Below, one piece after another: positions 6,079-8,802 of a stretch of 8,802 bases of DNA. Numbering within the stretch: position 1 is the stretch's first letter; each line of letters starts with the position of its first letter. The stretch spans positions 1 to 8,802 of the forward strand of contig DPYO01000126.1 of NCBI GenBank assembly GCA_003535775.1. Direction: 5' to 3'. The stretch is from Fidelibacterota bacterium (GTDB lineage: Bacteria > Fidelibacterota > Marinisomatia > Marinisomatales > UBA8229). A program made the translations under genes and the position numbers. The notes under the pieces were generated by a model that had not been told where the DNA came from, did not search any database, and saw only the letters and a program-made list of their open reading frames with translations.

Positions 6079-6751
6079 CTTTTCCGATCATTATTACACA
6101 TTCTCCCCTAGGGGATTCCCGTGAAAAATACGACAATAATTCCGAAATAGTTCCACGGATTATTTCTTCATGAATCTTCGTCAATTCTCGACATACCACC
6201 GCTGGACGATCTCCAAGAAAAGTGGCTATATCTGATAGAGTTTTTACTAGTCTTTTTGGATTTTCATACAATATCAGTGTTGCTTCATAAGAGGCTAAAT
6301 TACTCAACTTTTTTCTTCTTCCTTTCTTGGGAGGGAGAAATCCTACAAAAAGAAAACGATCCGTGGGAAGACCGGAAGCAACCAGGGCGGTTAAAAAAGC
6401 GGAAGGTCCCGGAACAGGCTCCACTTTCACATCAACCTGGATGACAGATCTAATCAATTTGTAGGCAGGATCTGACACTCCAGGAGTCCCTGCATCGGTT
6501 ACAACCGCTACATCTTTTCCAGATTCCAGGTATTTCAGTATCTGAGGGATCCGAGCAAAACGATTATATTCATAATAACTGATCAATTTTGTTTTAATAT
6601 CAAAGTGATTCAAAAGTTTTCGTGTACGCCGTGTATCTTCTGCAGCAATAAATGACACGGTCTTGAGCGTTTCCACTGCCCTGAACGTAATATCTCCCAA
6701 ATTTCCAATAGGTGTTGAAACAATAAAAAGAGTTCCTTTTTTAACGGGCAT
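6053..6751 (-). CDS. rsmI: 16S rRNA (cytidine(1402)-2'-O)-methyltransferase
   Basis: RsmI uses S-adenosylmethionine to 2'-O-methylate C1402 in the decoding centre of 16S rRNA, which tunes start-codon choice and fidelity. The motifs are in order: STPIGNLGD at 12-20, AEDTRRTRKLL at 37-47, TDAGTPGVSDP at 85-95, PGPSA at 114-118, FVGFLPPK at 135-142, YENPKR at 162-167 and CRELTKIHEE at 187-196. It is 232 residues against 286 in E. coli; it covers the tetrapyrrole-methylase-like fold and lacks the C-terminal extension, as do many other members. The start ATG at 6749-6751 gives the usual beginning just before GTLFIVSTPIGNL, with no clear SD. It overlaps tmk by 26 bases, placing it in one transcription unit with tmk and the S41 peptidase gene. 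Confidence 0.97.
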   Translation of the reverse strand: MPVKKGTLFIVSTPIGNLGDITFRAVETLKTVSFIAAEDTRRTRKLLNHFDIKTKLISYYEYNRFARIPQILKYLESGKDVAVVTDAGTPGVSDPAYKLIRSVIQVDVKVEPVPGPSAFLTALVASGLPTDRFLFVGFLPPKKGRRKKLSNLASYEATLILYENPKRLVKTLSDIATFLGDRPAVVCRELTKIHEEIIRGTISELLSYFSRESPRGECVIMIGKDDPNVYFG

Positions 6752-6853
6752 AAATTAATTGGATTCAGGAGAAGGGTAAGGATAAAGAAAATGTAGCAAA
6801 ACTATTCTATTTCCTGTTCAAAATACCGTTCCGGTTGGTTGGTAATATCCAAC
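6752..6853 (-). other. Intergenic gap between ALDH7 and rsmI with two small hairpins
   Basis: This gap of 102 bases has no gene I can support. Directly after the dehydrogenase stop, GTTGG/CCAAC (6853-6849 with 6842-6838) can form a 5-bp stem. It is followed by ACCG/CGGT (6835-6832 with 6828-6825) and then ATTTTG. Both stems are short and the T-run is only four bases, so termination here would be weak at best. No clear promoter or SD precedes rsmI. Confidence 0.3.
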
Positions 6854-8374
6854 TCAAGAGAGATTAAATTTGATTCCCTGAGCCAAAGGAAGTTCCTTGC
6901 TCCAGTTTATCGTATTTGTCTGGCGTCGCATGTATTGTTTCCATGAATCGGAACCGGATTCACGCCCGCCACCAGTTTCTTTTTCACCCCCAAAAGCACC
7001 GCCAATCTCTGCTCCGGATGTACCAATGTTGATGTTAGCGATTCCACAGTCACTTCCTCTGGAGGATAAAAACAATTCTGCATGTTCAACACTAGTGGTG
7101 AACAGTGACGATGACAATCCCTGAGGAACCTGATTGTGCAATGCAATTGCTTCTTCTATTGAATCAAAGGGAATTAAGTAGAGAATGGGTGCAAATGTTT
7201 CATCCTGTACGATATCCCAGTGATTCTCCGCTTTAACCAGTGTTGGCTCCACAAAATATCCTTGTCCTTCCTTTTTTTCCCCGCCATAGAGCACTGTTCC
7301 TCCACTTTTCTCAATTTCTTTCATCGCATTCATGAAGAGGTTAACAGCCGACTTGTCCACCAGGGGTCCCATCAATGTGTCAGAATCCAAAGGATCACCG
7401 GATTGTACCTGTCCATAAGCATGAACTAATTTTGAAACGAGCTCATCGTAACGTTTCTGATGAACCAGTACCCTGCGGGTGGATGTACACCGTTGACCTG
7501 CCGTTCCCACCGCTCCAAAAACAACTGCAGGGATAACCAAATCAAAATTAGCAGTTTCATCAACAATCAGAGCATTGTTTCCACCTAACTCTAAAATTGT
7601 TTTTCCAAATCGACCAGCAACGGTTTTGCTCACATGTTTCCCCATTTTACATGAGCCTGTAAAAGAAACCAGAGGAATCTGACGATCATTTATTAATTTT
7701 TCCCCAATTGTTGATCCATTTCCAATAACGATACTGAAAATACCGGAGTATCCATTTTTTTCCATCACTTCGTTGCAGATACTCTGCACAGCAACAGCAG
7801 TTAATGGAACAGAAGAAGATGGTTTCCAAATCACTGTATCTCCCGCAATAGCAGCAATAAAAGCATTCCAGGCCCAAACGGCCACAGGGAAGTTAAAGGC
7901 AGAAATAACACCGACGATCCCAAGCGGATGCCACTGCTCATACATTCGATGATCCAGCCTTTCGGAATGCATGGTTTTTCCATAAAGCATCCGGGATTGA
8001 CCTACTGCAAAATCGGCTATATCAATCATTTCCTGTACTTCGCCATCACCCTCCTGTTTGATTTTGCCCATCTCCAAGCTCACTAAACTCCCCAAAGCAT
8101 CCTTTTTCTCCCGCAGTGCTTCTCCCATCTGGCGGACCAATTCCCCACGAACTGGAGCAGGCACCTTCCTCCATTTTTTAAATACCTTTGCAGAATCAAT
8201 AACAATTCGATCATAATCTGATTCTGAACATTGATAAACCGATGCAATTTTTTTTCCGTTAGCAGGGTTGATTGAAACAATCTCACCGGTTTGAGTAGTC
8301 TCGGACCATTTTCCTGTGCCCGAACAGGCACCATAATTCACATCATTAATCCCTAATTCATTTAAAAAGTTCAT
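6854..8374 (-). CDS. ALDH7 (antiquitin-type) semialdehyde dehydrogenase, probably for alpha-aminoadipate semialdehyde
   Basis: This 506-residue NAD(P)-dependent aldehyde dehydrogenase is full length. Catalytic features are intact: Asn161 in SAFNFPVAVWAWN, Lys184 in WKPS, the general base Glu262 in LELGGNN, the nucleophile Cys296 in GQRCTSTRR and ETFAP at 392-396. The C-terminal block GGAFGGEKETGGGRESGSD at about 458-476, followed by WKQYMRRQTNTINW, is characteristic of the antiquitin/ALDH7 group. Members of that group oxidise alpha-aminoadipate semialdehyde (from lysine) and sometimes betaine or other aldehydes. The ATG at 8372-8374 has GGAG five bases upstream. The neighbouring upstream gene encodes an omega-aminotransferase-like enzyme that would yield such semialdehydes, which supports a lysine or ornithine catabolic role. 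The exact substrate cannot be told from sequence alone. Confidence 0.93.
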   Translation of the reverse strand: MNFLNELGINDVNYGACSGTGKWSETTQTGEIVSINPANGKKIASVYQCSESDYDRIVIDSAKVFKKWRKVPAPVRGELVRQMGEALREKKDALGSLVSLEMGKIKQEGDGEVQEMIDIADFAVGQSRMLYGKTMHSERLDHRMYEQWHPLGIVGVISAFNFPVAVWAWNAFIAAIAGDTVIWKPSSSVPLTAVAVQSICNEVMEKNGYSGIFSIVIGNGSTIGEKLINDRQIPLVSFTGSCKMGKHVSKTVAGRFGKTILELGGNNALIVDETANFDLVIPAVVFGAVGTAGQRCTSTRRVLVHQKRYDELVSKLVHAYGQVQSGDPLDSDTLMGPLVDKSAVNLFMNAMKEIEKSGGTVLYGGEKKEGQGYFVEPTLVKAENHWDIVQDETFAPILYLIPFDSIEEAIALHNQVPQGLSSSLFTTSVEHAELFLSSRGSDCGIANINIGTSGAEIGGAFGGEKETGGGRESGSDSWKQYMRRQTNTINWSKELPLAQGIKFNLS

Positions 8375-8490
8375 TTATTCTCCATTATTTTTTATTTGCT
8401 GTGAATAACCCTTCAGGACGTTACATAAAACCATCATTTGATCTAACCTTACAGCATTGATAAAGTATTTTAATTACCCACAGTGAATAT
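8375..8490 (-). other. Intergenic gap between the aminotransferase and ALDH7, with a possible long-range helix
   Basis: This gap of 116 AT-rich bases has no open frame I would call. In the transcript, bases 8483-8472 can pair with 8410-8399 over 12 bp (8 Watson-Crick, 4 G-U), enclosing about 60 bases and bringing the two ends of the gap together just before the dehydrogenase SD. The motif GTGAATA also occurs on the plus strand at 8401-8407 and 8483-8489. No convincing promoter or terminator is visible. A regulatory role is a guess. Confidence 0.25.
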
Positions 8491-8802
8491 CTATAAACCT
8501 GCAATGACACTGTTAATCGCTTCTGCGATTTGGTCAATCTGAACAGCATTTATAGTCAAAGACGGAGCAATCCTTATTGTGGTTTTATGAGTTTCCTTTG
8601 CATAAATATTCTGTTTTAACAATTCTAAGGACACTTTATGTCCATCCAATTTTGGATCATCAAACATTTCAAAAGCAGTGAGGAGACCTTTTCCCCTGAC
8701 TTCCTTTATTTTATCAGGAAACTTAGATTTCAAATTGTTAAAATGTTCCAACAACTGACTTCCTCTTAGTATGGCATTTTCAGCTAATTTTTCTTCAACT
8801 AA
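8491..8802 (-). CDS. Ornithine-aminotransferase-like class III aminotransferase, C-terminal 103 residues (cut by window edge)
   Basis: The frame is open from the window edge to a TAG at 8491-8493. The fragment has the C-terminal small-domain pattern of PLP-dependent class III aminotransferases: EEKLAENA near its start, IKEVRGKGLLTAFEM in the middle, then YAKETHKTTIRIAPSLTI and a final helix. VRGKGLL, AKETH and IRIAPSL most resemble ornithine delta-aminotransferase (RocD/OAT), which turns ornithine and 2-oxoglutarate into glutamate-5-semialdehyde and glutamate. The PLP lysine lies outside the window. Because it is followed by an ALDH7 gene on the same strand after 116 bases, a lysine omega-aminotransferase role is also possible. 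The family is firm; the substrate is not. Confidence 0.85.
   Translation of the reverse strand, partial: LVEEKLAENAILRGSQLLEHFNNLKSKFPDKIKEVRGKGLLTAFEMFDDPKLDGHKVSLELLKQNIYAKETHKTTIRIAPSLTINAVQIDQIAEAINSVIAGL

Noticed and set aside
6800..6877. Small minus-strand open frame overlapping the ALDH7 end and reading into the gap
   Set aside because: It has no ATG, no SD and only about 16-35 codons; the peptide resembles nothing I know.
1..8802. Insertion sequences, CRISPR, prophage, toxin-antitoxin or defence genes
   Set aside because: Every long frame on the coding strand is explained by a known housekeeping or metabolic family, and I saw no terminal inverted repeats, spaced repeats or transposase motifs.

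Overview
This window is a densely packed stretch of bacterial chromosome in which every gene lies on the minus strand, so transcription runs from high to low coordinates. The DNA is moderately AT-rich. Shine-Dalgarno (SD) sequences are plain in front of several genes. The tRNA gene does not encode its CCA end. The set of a long S41 peptidase of about 550 residues, a short 232-residue RsmI, and the L20 and ThrS sequence style is reminiscent of the FCB side of the bacterial tree (for example Marinimicrobia-like or Bacteroidota relatives). That placement is inference and weak.

In the direction of transcription the order is: the C-terminal end of an ornithine-aminotransferase-like enzyme (8491-8802, cut by the window edge); an antiquitin-type (ALDH7) semialdehyde dehydrogenase (6854-8374); rsmI (6053-6751), tmk (5434-6078) and a membrane-anchored S41/CtpA-type peptidase (3782-5437), whose reading frames overlap one another; tRNA-Val(GAC) (3575-3648); and the translation cluster thrS - infC - rpmI - rplT - pheS (3436 down to 1). 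The last gene runs off the window after 139 codons.

The genes form two functional parts. The aminotransferase and ALDH7 look like consecutive steps of amino-acid catabolism: the omega-amino group of ornithine or lysine is removed and the resulting semialdehyde is oxidised. The rest is housekeeping: 16S rRNA methylation, dTMP phosphorylation, envelope proteolysis, aminoacyl-tRNA synthesis, translation initiation and two large-subunit proteins. The order thrS-infC-rpmI-rplT-pheS is a classic conserved bacterial operon.

I see no mobile element, CRISPR array, toxin-antitoxin pair or defence system, and nothing that amounts to an undescribed system. The points worth a second look are small regulatory ones. 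infC starts on a rare AUC codon, with its SD inside the last codons of thrS. A 16-bp hairpin sits inside the first codons of pheS, just after rplT. tRNA-Val has a mismatch in its T stem. thrS starts on GTG with no visible SD, behind a foldable leader. Intergenic stretches are short; the longest gene-poor one (3437-3781) holds the tRNA gene, its possible promoter and the thrS leader.
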